NCBI GenBank assembly: GCA_014584295.1 | Contig: JACTNC010000050.1 | Coordinates: 1 to 64,000 of the forward strand | From: Verrucomicrobiota bacterium | Lineage (GTDB): Bacteria; Verrucomicrobiota; Verrucomicrobiia; Opitutales; Opitutaceae | Reading direction: 5' to 3' | DNA: 64,000 nucleotides | In this document: piece after piece, positions 39,794 through 49,695 of the stretch | Numbering within the stretch: the stretch's first letter is position 1 | How the letters are laid out: each line of letters opens with the position of its first letter | The notes under the pieces: generated by a model | Database searches by the model: none | Told to the model about the DNA's origin: nothing | Seen by the model: only the letters and a program-made list of their open reading frames with translations | Program-made: the position numbers and the translations under genes

Positions 39794-41556
39794 TGCGATC
39801 GCCTTCATTCCTGCTTGCACTGGTGCTCTTGGCTACTCCGACCATTCGCGCAGTGGATTCTTCGTCGGACGGTACGCTGCGATTTGCCATCATCTGTGAC
39901 CGGACGGGAGGCATGCGCCCTGGCGTATTTGAGCGTGCCGTAGAGAAAATCAATTCGCTCGATCCGGAATTTGTCATGTCGGTTGGTGACCTTATCGATG
40001 GCTACACGGATTCACCCGCCGTTTGGACTGCCCAGTGGGATGAGCTCGATGCAATCATCAAGAACTTCAAGGCACCCTTCCATGCCGTGGTTGGCAACCA
40101 TGACATCAGCAATCCGAAGATGCGTGAGGCCTGGGTGCAGCGCCGCGGGGCCACTCACTACGCCTTTGTAAGGAAAAATGCACTTTTTCTTGTGCTAGAT
40201 AGTGAGGACATTGAAGGAGGCGGTTTTGGCGCTGAACAGATTGCCTTTGCGCGAAATGCCCTTTCGAAGCACTCGGAGGTGCGTTGGACATTTGTATTTT
40301 TTCACCGACCCTTGTGGCTGCAGAATGGAAGCAGCTTCGATCAAGTGGCAGAGTCGCTGCAGGGGAGAAGCTACACGGTCTTTACCGGACACCTCCACCA
40401 TTACATCAGTGCAAGACGTCGTGGCATGGAGCACTATGTGCTCGCAACATCGGGCGGCGACAGCGGCCTACGCGGCGAGGGTGTGGGAGAGTTTGACCAT
40501 GTCACTACGGTAACACTCAGGCCTGGCGGGCGGCCCGAGATATTGAATCACGCAGTAGATGGTGCGCGAACAATGCCTCCGGGCGTACTCACCGAACAGT
40601 TTGAAGGTCGCGCCGCCAGCCTTCGAAACGGAAGTTGGCTGGAAGTTGCCCCGGTCCTGCTTGGGTCAGAAGACTTTTCGCGGCTTGAAATCCCGGTGAC
40701 ATTGAGGAATCCCGAGCCCTCTCCGCTGAAGGTGACAGGTGCCCTCGTTGCTCAGGCAGGGCTTCAATTCAAGCCGGAAACGATCAGCGCGACCGTGCTC
40801 CCTGGGGAGTCCAGGACAATACCAATAGTCGCGCTTTCAAGTCGCTCAGAGGTTCCGAAGCAGGACAAGGGGAAAGCGGTCACAGCGCAGTTGCCGTTAC
40901 CGAACGCCCAATATCACGGTGGCCAGTCTGCGCATGCGATCAATGAATCTGGCCCGGCCATCAGGCTGACGGGGTCCTACGACATGCAATCCGGTCCGGT
41001 CTCGATATCGGCAAGCCGGCCCATCATGATTGACTGGGAACATCGGGTGCCGCTCGCAACGGGCCCGGTTACCTTTCCTGGCCCATTGAATGTCAAGGAA
41101 TGGCCGCCCGCACTATTCACGAGAGTCACTCGTCCCCTGTATATCAAGGAGAGCTGGGACTGGCATGGTCCGGAGGATGGTGTCTTTTCCTTTGCCGTGC
41201 AGCGTCACGGAAATCTGCTGCATATCGCAGTCATAACGGAGGATGACAGGGTGGTTACCGCCGCGAATGCCAAAGGGCTTCAGGACAGAATCATTGTTGT
41301 CCTGCGCACATCTGGGGCGACGGCGACCCTGGAGGCGACTGTCGGAGAACGATCAGGAAATGCATGCTGTGAGCTTCGGGAGAAGAGTGTCGGAATGATG
41401 GCGCAATTTGCCCTGAAGTTGTCTCCGGAAGAATCGACCTTTCACCTTAACATTGGATGGGTGGATGTCGATCGTCCCGAGAACGCCAAGCCGTCGGTGT
41501 TGTGGTGGCGCCCGCCGACACTCTCCGGTTTTGGGCAGTTTTCGATCAACGATTAG
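39790..41556 (+). CDS. Secreted metallophosphoesterase with C-terminal CBM9/DOMON-like domain
   Basis: This 588-residue protein has a signal peptide (SFLLALVLLATPTIRA) and a phosphoesterase domain at about 25-260 with SVGDLIDGY, VVGNHDISN, VFFHRPLW and FTGHLHHY. The first motif reads ICDRTGG, so the usual His of DxH is absent. A middle beta domain follows, and residues about 420-588 resemble a CBM9/DOMON sugar- or haem-binding sandwich (KESWDWHGPEDG, LHIAVITEDDRV). It overlaps the glycosidase gene by ATGA. Together the three genes form one translational unit. Confidence 0.82.
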   Translation: MMRSPSFLLALVLLATPTIRAVDSSSDGTLRFAIICDRTGGMRPGVFERAVEKINSLDPEFVMSVGDLIDGYTDSPAVWTAQWDELDAIIKNFKAPFHAVVGNHDISNPKMREAWVQRRGATHYAFVRKNALFLVLDSEDIEGGGFGAEQIAFARNALSKHSEVRWTFVFFHRPLWLQNGSSFDQVAESLQGRSYTVFTGHLHHYISARRRGMEHYVLATSGGDSGLRGEGVGEFDHVTTVTLRPGGRPEILNHAVDGARTMPPGVLTEQFEGRAASLRNGSWLEVAPVLLGSEDFSRLEIPVTLRNPEPSPLKVTGALVAQAGLQFKPETISATVLPGESRTIPIVALSSRSEVPKQDKGKAVTAQLPLPNAQYHGGQSAHAINESGPAIRLTGSYDMQSGPVSISASRPIMIDWEHRVPLATGPVTFPGPLNVKEWPPALFTRVTRPLYIKESWDWHGPEDGVFSFAVQRHGNLLHIAVITEDDRVVTAANAKGLQDRIIVVLRTSGATATLEATVGERSGNACCELREKSVGMMAQFALKLSPEESTFHLNIGWVDVDRPENAKPSVLWWRPPTLSGFGQFSIND

Positions 41557-41780
41557 CGCCTTCGGGCACCACGGGCATGCTGCTGTGGAGGTGACTTCCG
41601 ACATCGAAAGCGAGTCCGCACCCGGAGGGCTCAGCAGGCAACAAATCTAAACTAGTGCACGGGCAAACTCATTTAGGTCTTATCCACTTTTTGATATTTT
41701 TTGGGCCAAGATTCTGCACAACCCCGGAACCCCCGAGCGCACCGCACTCGTGTGAAGTTACCGACACCCATCCCAGCAAA

Positions 41781-44700
41781 ATGAAAATCCCAACGAATCG
41801 CATGCGTGCGCAAATGATCGCAACGATGCTCATTTCCATCACCAGCGCCTATGCCCAGCAGGTTGCTGCGCCGACTGCACCGTCGGCCGGCGAGAAGCCG
41901 ACGTCAAGCGCCAGAAGCCGCGCGACTTCGGACCTGGAAGGGGATCTCATCGTGATGACACCCTTCGTGGTTTCGAGTGACAAGGACAATGGTTATGCTG
42001 CTGTGGACACGCTCGCCGGTACGCGCCTGCGGACGGACCTGAAGGACGTGGGCGCTGCCATTGGTGTGATCACATCGCAATTCATGGAGGACACGGCATC
42101 GGTCAATGCGAAGGATGTGCTCGTGTACGCGACGAATACGGAGGTGGGTGGAATTGGCGGCAACACGTCCGGTGTGACGCTTACAGCTACCGCCTCGAAC
42201 AACTCGGGGATATTCGACCAACCCAGCCAGGCAACGAGGGTTAGGGGTGTTTCTTCGGCAGATCTCATGCGCGACTTTTTTGCGACAAGTATCCCGATGG
42301 ACACCTACAACACGGAACGCGTGGACATTTCCCGCGGCGCTAACGCCATCCTGTTCGGATTGGGCTCTCCGGCGGGAATCATCAACAATCAGCTCAAGAC
42401 TGCGGATCCCCGGAAAGCAAAGAATCGTGTACAGGCAACCGTTGGCAGCTTTGACTCCTATCGTGGTGTCTTTGACTTCAATCAGCCGATAGTCGACAAG
42501 GAACTTGCCGTGCGTGTCGTAGGTCTGGTCGACAAACGCAACTATCAGCAGAGGCCCGCATACGAGAAGGACCGTCGACTCTTTGCCACGGCGAACTGGG
42601 AAAAGGCGCTTTTCCGGAATGCGTTTACCCAAATCCAAATCAGCTATGAGAAGGGCAAACAGAACTCCAATCGTCCGCGCGTCACACCTCCGCAGGATGG
42701 TCTTACCATGTGGTTTGACCCCGCAGCCCTTAACAAGTGGTCGTATGAGGGGGCCACAAGCAACGCGGTTCGCACGAATGCAGCGCTCTACCCCGCCTAT
42801 CTCACGTGGCCTGGGCGTTGGATGAATGCAGGCACGCTTGGCTCAATCTTTGAGGATCCAGGCTCCAATGCACAGGCACTTTCGAGAGTCGCAGGCTACA
42901 AGAACGCAGCCGGAGTCGACCTGAACGTCTGGGGGCCCACATCCTGGGCCAGTGCTGGAGCCTTCAACAACTTCATCGGAAACCAACGGTTTTTTGCTGC
43001 AAACGGGCTGCCATCCACGACGGTTCCCCTGACCGGTCTCTGGCGTCAGCAGGAGATCCTGGACTCTTCCGTCTTCGATTTCTACAATCAACTCCTTGAC
43101 GGCCCGAACAAATGGGAAAGGGCGGAATTTGACGCCTTCAACGCGGTCCTGAGGCAAACATTCTTTAGGAACAAGCTTGGCATGGAGGTTGCCTATGACC
43201 GCCAGAATTTTGATCGCGCGAGTTTCCAGCCCTTTTTCTCGGAAGGTGCAACAATCCTGGTGGACATGATGCAGCGCAATTTCGACGGCAGCACCAATGC
43301 GAATTACGGGCGCCCTTATGTTGCTTCGGATTCCGGCGGAAATGAAGGGGAAAATGACAAGGATTCCTGGCGGGCTACGGCTTTTGGAGAACTCGATTTT
43401 CGACAAAACACAAGGTGGACCCGTCACCTCGGGCGCCACATTTTTACTGGTCTTATCAGTGGTCAGAGGGATGAATCCTTCACGCGGGGATTTGGCGGAT
43501 ACGCCTATGACTTTGCCGACCTCAACCCCTATCTCACAACTCCGCTTGCCACCTATGCGGGTTACGGAGTGGTACGGTACCTGGACAGTTCCATTGCAAA
43601 CCTTTCTTCACCTGCTGGCGCTCATATCGGCAACCTAAAGGCCGTTCAGAATCCGGCGCGCAACGCCAGCAGCCAATATTGGGATGCCAAGAACAACCGG
43701 TGGGTGACGATTACGCCCACCCTATACAACTATATCGATAATATCGACAAGCTGTACAATAGCGCAGCCAAGACAAAGAGTGATACGAAAAGCTGGGCCT
43801 TCATCTGGCAGTCGTACCTGCTGAATGACAAGCTTGTCGGCATGATGGGTTGGCGTCATGATCAATATAAGCAGTACAATTCCGGCGCGGCCATCAAGGC
43901 GCCGACCGGCCAGGTGCTCCCCTATGATCCTTCCTGGGTATTGCCCTCCACAACAAGCATTCCGGTCTTTGAAAAGACCACGCTTAGCTGGAGTGTGGTT
44001 GGGCATACTCCGGATTTTGCGAAAAAGTGGCTGCCGCGAGGGGTGGATCTCAGCGTATATTACAATCGTTCAGGGAACTTCAAGCCATCCGGTGTCGGTG
44101 CCGACCCCTACGGAAATGTGTTTGATCCGCCCGAGGGAACGACACGCGATGCCGGCGTTCGCCTGTCGTTGATGGACAACAAGCTCAGCGTTCGCATCAA
44201 CAAATACAAGACTGCGATGCAGAACGACACGACCTGGGTCGTAAACGACTATTGGTACGGCAATGATTTCACACGGTTCCTGAATGGTCTGAGGCAATCC
44301 AATACGCCGGAATGGATCATCAACAAGTGGTTTGGCTTTCAACCCAGCGATTCGCGTTATCTCCAGCCGCGAGCCAGTTGGACCTCACAGCCCACGACCT
44401 TGAATCCGTCCCTGACGACGGCAGAAGCGACTGCACGTACGGCCTGGTTCAATGCCCGGACCCCAGAGGAATGGCTTGCCAATCCGCTGGTAGATCAGGC
44501 GCTCGTCAAGGCATGGGCTATTTCTCAAAATGCGAGCAAGAGCTGGGTGGCGGGAACGCGCCCTCCCAACATCCGGAATATCGCGGATATAGTCTCCACC
44601 GGCTGGGAAGGAGAGGTCACGTATAACCCGACAAAGAGCTGGCGTATGATCCTCAATGTCGCAAAACAGGAGGCGAACCGAAGCAATGTTGGCAGCGACA

Positions 44701-45290
44701 TGGCTGAATTTGTCGCCAAAAACCTGCCACTCTGGACCGACGGCAATGGAGTCATAGCCAAAAACATGCGGGAGGTCGATGGCTTTGAAGATGTCACTCA
44801 CTTTGGTAATTTCAGCACAACGCTGGGCACCCAGGGCATGAGAAACATTTACATCCCCTATCTGGGTTTTGCCGCAAGTGAGAGCACCAATGTGAACGAA
44901 CTCCGCAAGTGGCGCGCAAATTTTGTCACGAACTATGAATTCCAGCAGGCGCGTCTCAAGGGGTTCTCCATTGGCGGCGCCGTCCGCTGGCAGGACAAGA
45001 TTTGCATTGGGTACCATCCGAAGATGGTGACCACTTCAATCGGGAATGTTTGGGTTGTTGATCGTGACAAGCCCATTTACGGTCCGAGTGAAACGAACTA
45101 TGACGCATGGTTCCGTTACGGACGCAAGATCCAGCGAGGCAAATTCTATTGGTCGGTGCAGCTCAATATTCGTGATATCTTTGGAAGCAAAGCGCTGATT
45201 CCGGTGGCGACACAACCGGACGGCACAATTGCGTCCGCACGCATCCCTCAGCCGAATCGCTGGTCGCTCACGAATTCAATCGACTTCTAG
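41781..45290 (+). CDS. TonB-dependent outer-membrane receptor
   Basis: This 1169-residue protein has a signal peptide cleaved near residue 25 (SAYA-QQ) and a TonB-box-like segment DLIVMTPFVV. A plug domain follows (GYAAVDTLAGTRLRTDLKDVGAAIGVIT, and VDISRGANAILFGLGSPAGIINNQ), then a long beta-barrel that ends in aromatic NSIDF, the usual outer-membrane assembly signal. No CarboxypepD-like domain and no SusD partner are present, in line with Verrucomicrobia receptors. Its place among glycosidases suggests glycan uptake. The ATG at 41781 precedes the signal peptide; upstream in-frame residues are noise. Confidence 0.93.
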   Translation: MKIPTNRMRAQMIATMLISITSAYAQQVAAPTAPSAGEKPTSSARSRATSDLEGDLIVMTPFVVSSDKDNGYAAVDTLAGTRLRTDLKDVGAAIGVITSQFMEDTASVNAKDVLVYATNTEVGGIGGNTSGVTLTATASNNSGIFDQPSQATRVRGVSSADLMRDFFATSIPMDTYNTERVDISRGANAILFGLGSPAGIINNQLKTADPRKAKNRVQATVGSFDSYRGVFDFNQPIVDKELAVRVVGLVDKRNYQQRPAYEKDRRLFATANWEKALFRNAFTQIQISYEKGKQNSNRPRVTPPQDGLTMWFDPAALNKWSYEGATSNAVRTNAALYPAYLTWPGRWMNAGTLGSIFEDPGSNAQALSRVAGYKNAAGVDLNVWGPTSWASAGAFNNFIGNQRFFAANGLPSTTVPLTGLWRQQEILDSSVFDFYNQLLDGPNKWERAEFDAFNAVLRQTFFRNKLGMEVAYDRQNFDRASFQPFFSEGATILVDMMQRNFDGSTNANYGRPYVASDSGGNEGENDKDSWRATAFGELDFRQNTRWTRHLGRHIFTGLISGQRDESFTRGFGGYAYDFADLNPYLTTPLATYAGYGVVRYLDSSIANLSSPAGAHIGNLKAVQNPARNASSQYWDAKNNRWVTITPTLYNYIDNIDKLYNSAAKTKSDTKSWAFIWQSYLLNDKLVGMMGWRHDQYKQYNSGAAIKAPTGQVLPYDPSWVLPSTTSIPVFEKTTLSWSVVGHTPDFAKKWLPRGVDLSVYYNRSGNFKPSGVGADPYGNVFDPPEGTTRDAGVRLSLMDNKLSVRINKYKTAMQNDTTWVVNDYWYGNDFTRFLNGLRQSNTPEWIINKWFGFQPSDSRYLQPRASWTSQPTTLNPSLTTAEATARTAWFNARTPEEWLANPLVDQALVKAWAISQNASKSWVAGTRPPNIRNIADIVSTGWEGEVTYNPTKSWRMILNVAKQEANRSNVGSDMAEFVAKNLPLWTDGNGVIAKNMREVDGFEDVTHFGNFSTTLGTQGMRNIYIPYLGFAASESTNVNELRKWRANFVTNYEFQQARLKGFSIGGAVRWQDKICIGYHPKMVTTSIGNVWVVDRDKPIYGPSETNYDAWFRYGRKIQRGKFYWSVQLNIRDIFGSKALIPVATQPDGTIASARIPQPNRWSLTNSIDF

Positions 45291-45342
45291 TCTGAAGCTC
45301 GAACCCGGCGAGTTTTGCATGTCAGAACGGGGTGAGGTTTTC

Positions 45343-48321
45343 ATGCCGGCCCCGTTTACCAATGTACGTCAACTGCTTGCCTTGATCATTGCGTTGGCAA
45401 TGGCGGGTCTCGCCTCAAGCGAGGCAAGCGGTCGATTTTCCAACCATTCCCAAGACCCATCATTTCGGGAAAGTCGTCCTGCCTCACCCGTTTCCGATAC
45501 GGCTTTAGAAAGTGCCGAAAAGCGAGGCGCAAAACGGATCGGCCCTGAGGCGCACTCAAACGAAGCGCTACAGGCTCATCGAAGGCGTGTGTTGGATTGG
45601 CTGATACCGGTTTCGAAAGTGAAGGAGGAATCGCATGCACAGCTGTCGGTTCCATCAGACGGCCTGGTGCGATTTCTTCGGTTTGGAAATCATCGCTACG
45701 CGCCCGGGAAAATCATCACCCCGGATGATCATGATGTGCCGATCCAATCCCTGCCTACACAATCGGTGTTGGTGGCGCCGTTCCAGCAGCTCTGGATCGA
45801 CACGGTGCAACTGCCACCGGATCTCGTGGCGCGATGGTCGGAGGTCAAATTCAAGGTGATCGAGGATCGGGATGCATTTTGGAATCAAGTGATCGTTGCC
45901 AGTCCAGATTCCATTGGAAATCTGCCGGGATACACGCTTCACGAGACGGGTACTTTCGGCAGCGCTTTGTCCGCCGCAATCCGCGGAATCGACCTAAGTG
46001 ATGCGGAGGTCGCGGCGCAACGGGCGCGTCTCGACGATCCCATAATTCCCGAGGGTGTTTCGCACGAAATCTCATGGGACGATCTGGAGAAGGCGGCATG
46101 GCCGTTGGATTTTCAGAAGATTCTACTCGCGAGTCCCAATGATGCAGCACCTGGTTTTGCGTGGCAGAATGGCCAGTGGATTACCACGTGGCGAACCCGA
46201 GACCCGCGACTTGCGGGTGACACAAAGGAAGACCACTGGTTTGCACCGGCGCTTCTTGTTGGCGCTACGCTTATTCGTCCTGCGCCTCTATCTGCGCGCC
46301 CATCATTCTTGAAAACGCCCGAAGGGCGCACGTTGCCGCAAGTTTCCTTCGAATGGACCCTTGGAGAGGCTACGGTGCGCCAAACGCTTTTTTCTCATCG
46401 GGATGAGCCTTCCGGCGGTTCCCGAATTTTTGTGCGCTTCGAAATAAGCAATGCGCCATCAGACGCGCGCCTCGCGCTGGGCATCGGCATTCGTCCAAAT
46501 TGTCACCATTGGGACAACAGCAAACATCCCCGGACGCCGGTGCCATTCTTTTCGATGGAACCGGTGGTCAGAAGAGTCGATCGCGCGGTCTTCGATGCCG
46601 ACGGTAGTCTGCTCCTTGCGTCCGCCCAGCCATTCACCCTTGAACCACTGGGCCCCCTTGAGAAGCTTCTCGTTTTCGTGCTACCCCCGGATGGGCGAGT
46701 TGAAATCACGACGCCGCAGGCAGCGGATTTTCCTCGATCCTCAGCCGCGAAGGGTTCCTTTTCCGCTGCTGAGGCATCATTTATTTCCTATTGGACACGG
46801 GCTCTTGCGCATGGTGCGCAGGTTCGGCTACCCGACTCCCAATGGATGGAACGGATTGATATATGGCGCAGCCAGGTGGAATCGATTACGCGGGTTGATT
46901 ACGCGCAGGAGGATGAACCGGAAGCGGAACGGCTGAGCTATGGTGCCTACTTCTATCAGTATTATTTCGGCATAGAGGAAGGGTGGCCCGCGCTCGGACT
47001 GGCCAAGTGGGGGTGCTTCGACGAGGCTCAGCGACAGGCGGAAATCATGCTCCGCTCCGATAACCTGAAGAAGTCGAATGTTCATCACCAGTCCCGCAAT
47101 GGAGTGGCGCCCTTTGTCGCAGCGACTGTTGCGCGCCTGTCCCGCGATCGCACGTGGCTGGCGCGCGTTGCGCCGTCAATGCTTGAATGCGCGCGGTGGA
47201 CCGAGCGTGTGCGTCATCCTCCCGATGATGCTCGGCCGGGGAGGTTGCGCGGTTTGCTTTCTCCCCACATTTATGGGGGTGACGTGCGGGACCCAGCTAC
47301 GAGCCTATATGCAAGCGCCGCATGCTGGAAGGGACTCGATGCCACGGCGAAGATCTTTCGCGAACTGGGGTCAGGAGAGCTTGCACTGGAGGGGGAAAGG
47401 CTCGCACGACAGGCGGATGAATTCCGAGAGCGCATCGCCATCGCATTCGAGGAGGCTACTGTCAGGGACACGATACCGGCATTCGTCCCGTTCGCCATCT
47501 CGATCCCTTCGATGGGCGGCAGGAATGAAGGTCCGCATCCTGAGATCACCGCGACGCGCTATGGCAACTATTGGAACCTCTTCGCTCCGTCATTTCTCGA
47601 ATTGGGATTTTCGGATCCGAAGAGTCCAGGTGAACCGTCACGATCCATTTTCAACTACGCCGCGAGGCACGGGGGCCAATGGGGCGGGCTTCCTCGCTTT
47701 TACTCCGGCATGGATGCCGCCTACATGTGCGGCTACGTGGGCTGGTTGATCGATGAGGCCGTACGCGACCCCGAGCGTCGACATCAGGCGCTCGCGAGTC
47801 TGCAGTCCTTCATGCTTCATGGTTCCAGCCGGAACGGACATACCATACCGGAGGTTGTGGGGCTGTTTCCTCACCGATTGCAACGAGCAGCGTTTGAAAG
47901 GCTTACCCGTGAAGCTCCGTGGAGCTTCGGAATGTACGATGCCGACCGCTATCTCGACGGACAGCTGTCGTTTAGCGAGCCACTTGGATCAGTTGCGGGT
48001 GCGGCACTTTCGCTCATGCGCAATGCAATCGTCATTGAAAGCGATGACGGAATTATGCTCTTCCCGGTCGCGCCATCGGCATGGTTTGCCGAGGGCAAGG
48101 AGATTGAATTGCTCGAGATGCCGACGTCCTATGGCATTTTGAGTCTCAAGATGCGTTCGCGCATCTTGAGCGAAAGAGCTGTCGTCATCGACTACGTGTT
48201 CAAGCCTCACAGGTCAGGTGAGAGAATCCGGATGTCAGCACGCATTTCTCCGCCTGGGGAGGCGATGAAGGAGGTAACTGTTATCGCCGCGGACCGGGGC
48301 GTCATCGTGACAAATTTTTGA
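45343..48321 (+). CDS. Large secreted protein, probable alpha/alpha-barrel glycoside hydrolase
   Basis: From the ATG at 45343, with GGTGAGG seven bases upstream, this is a 992-residue protein with a signal peptide (QLLALIIALAMAGLASSEA). The N-terminal half is beta-rich; residues from about 480 on are helical with repeated aromatic/acidic motifs (YQYYFGIEEGWPALGLAKWGC, YGNYWNLFAPSFLELG, GGQWGGLPRFYSGMDAAYMCG) typical of six-hairpin glycosidases. I cannot name a GH family. Candidate acids lie in GIEEGW and SGMDAAY. It starts 52 bases after the receptor gene, so it is likely cotranscribed and acts in the periplasm or at the surface. Confidence 0.75.
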   Translation: MPAPFTNVRQLLALIIALAMAGLASSEASGRFSNHSQDPSFRESRPASPVSDTALESAEKRGAKRIGPEAHSNEALQAHRRRVLDWLIPVSKVKEESHAQLSVPSDGLVRFLRFGNHRYAPGKIITPDDHDVPIQSLPTQSVLVAPFQQLWIDTVQLPPDLVARWSEVKFKVIEDRDAFWNQVIVASPDSIGNLPGYTLHETGTFGSALSAAIRGIDLSDAEVAAQRARLDDPIIPEGVSHEISWDDLEKAAWPLDFQKILLASPNDAAPGFAWQNGQWITTWRTRDPRLAGDTKEDHWFAPALLVGATLIRPAPLSARPSFLKTPEGRTLPQVSFEWTLGEATVRQTLFSHRDEPSGGSRIFVRFEISNAPSDARLALGIGIRPNCHHWDNSKHPRTPVPFFSMEPVVRRVDRAVFDADGSLLLASAQPFTLEPLGPLEKLLVFVLPPDGRVEITTPQAADFPRSSAAKGSFSAAEASFISYWTRALAHGAQVRLPDSQWMERIDIWRSQVESITRVDYAQEDEPEAERLSYGAYFYQYYFGIEEGWPALGLAKWGCFDEAQRQAEIMLRSDNLKKSNVHHQSRNGVAPFVAATVARLSRDRTWLARVAPSMLECARWTERVRHPPDDARPGRLRGLLSPHIYGGDVRDPATSLYASAACWKGLDATAKIFRELGSGELALEGERLARQADEFRERIAIAFEEATVRDTIPAFVPFAISIPSMGGRNEGPHPEITATRYGNYWNLFAPSFLELGFSDPKSPGEPSRSIFNYAARHGGQWGGLPRFYSGMDAAYMCGYVGWLIDEAVRDPERRHQALASLQSFMLHGSSRNGHTIPEVVGLFPHRLQRAAFERLTREAPWSFGMYDADRYLDGQLSFSEPLGSVAGAALSLMRNAIVIESDDGIMLFPVAPSAWFAEGKEIELLEMPTSYGILSLKMRSRILSERAVVIDYVFKPHRSGERIRMSARISPPGEAMKEVTVIAADRGVIVTNF

Positions 48322-48444
48322 GGGGCTCAAGAGGCGGCCATTCTCGCGCCAAAGGAACCGCTAAACGGAGCTGAACGGTCAAGGGGTCCAACGGGCTCCA
48401 GGAAGGGCCCGGAGCTGCCTCTCCAAGGAACGAAAGCCAGCAGA

Positions 48445-49623
48445 CTATCTCGATGAGTCATTCTTTTCGTCGATGGGAACCATACGGACTATGAGGGTTT
48501 CATATGCGAGTCGGCGCTGGTAGCTTGATTCGGTCTCCAGGCGATCCTTTGCTTGAATGATTTCGATGCGGGCCACGCGCTGGCAGAGGGTTTTCAGGAG
48601 GGTGCGCACCATCAGTCTTGCATGCGCTGCGCCAAGGCAAAGATGAGTTCCAAACCCAAACGCAACATGGGGATTCGGCCGCCGATCTAGCCGGACACTT
48701 TCAGGGTCGTCAAAAACCTCGGGATCATAATTGGCTGCGGCAAAATTCAATGAAACGAATTGTCCCGCCTGCACCTCAATGCCATGCAGGTTCACATTGC
48801 GGGTACATTTCCGGGTAAGGTGGGTTGACGGCGAAAGGACTCTGAAAAACTCCTCGCTGGCACCAATGATCCGCTTCGGATCCGCCCGCAGAAACTCAAA
48901 ATCAGAGCTGGTTTTGGCAAGGTGGCCGATCACACCCGAGATCGAATTGATGATCGTGTCCCGCCCTCCCGCAAAAACGATGCTGCAGAACCCGAGCATT
49001 TCCTCCCGTGTGAGCTTCCGGCCGCGGAATGTCGCCCGGGTGAGCGCACTGAAAAAATCGTCCGAAGGCTTTTCGGCGCCCCGTTCGAGAAGGCTGGCGG
49101 CATAGGCCTCCATCGCTGCTCCCTTGGAGGTGCCATCACCCTCGCGAAAGACATGGACCCCCCATTTGATCCAGGTTTCAGCCTCGGATTGTGGCACGTT
49201 CATCAGGTATGCGAGGCCGTGTGACTGTAGTGGAATGGCGAACTCCCTCACGATTTCGATAGTCTCCCGCTTGAGCGCAGCCTGCACATGTGCCTCCACG
49301 AGCCCCTCGATCTGTGCGATTACGTCGGGAAGCTTCGCGCGGTTGAAATAGGGCTCCATGATTGCCCTGTAGTCCAGTTGATCAGGAGGATCGATCTCAA
49401 GAGGCAGTTGACGGACGGTACGCACGTCCTCTTCGGTGGGAATGGGAATCTTGAACGGTGCATCGGAGCTAAACGTTTCCCAGTCGCGCGCGGCGTTGCG
49501 TACATCACCATGACGGAGCAGGATTGGCATGACGTCGCCGTGAAAGTCATTGAGCAGGATCCCGTCCTTGTGTCGGGGCTCCCGGAATGGATCAGGGTGG
49601 TGATTGTGGAATGGGCAGGGCAT
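48445..49623 (-). CDS. Cytochrome P450
   Basis: This 392-residue soluble P450 has the I-helix motif FAGGRDTIINS, the K-helix region EEFFRVLSPSTHLTR and the haem-binding loop FGFGTHLCLGAAHAR with its axial Cys. It needs ferredoxin and a reductase, neither of which is nearby. P450s in marine glycan loci are known to oxidatively demethylate 6-O-methyl sugars, and the placement here next to a sugar regulator would suit such a role; this is inference. It is convergent with the large hydrolase gene and 72 bases after the LacI-type gene on the same strand. Confidence 0.92.
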   Translation of the reverse strand: MPCPFHNHHPDPFREPRHKDGILLNDFHGDVMPILLRHGDVRNAARDWETFSSDAPFKIPIPTEEDVRTVRQLPLEIDPPDQLDYRAIMEPYFNRAKLPDVIAQIEGLVEAHVQAALKRETIEIVREFAIPLQSHGLAYLMNVPQSEAETWIKWGVHVFREGDGTSKGAAMEAYAASLLERGAEKPSDDFFSALTRATFRGRKLTREEMLGFCSIVFAGGRDTIINSISGVIGHLAKTSSDFEFLRADPKRIIGASEEFFRVLSPSTHLTRKCTRNVNLHGIEVQAGQFVSLNFAAANYDPEVFDDPESVRLDRRPNPHVAFGFGTHLCLGAAHARLMVRTLLKTLCQRVARIEIIQAKDRLETESSYQRRLAYETLIVRMVPIDEKNDSSR

Positions 49624-49695
49624 GGGTGGAGTTCTCCGGAAGATTGAGGGGAAGAGAGATATTTGTTTTCGAGAAATCCAATCGGTGCAATCGGA

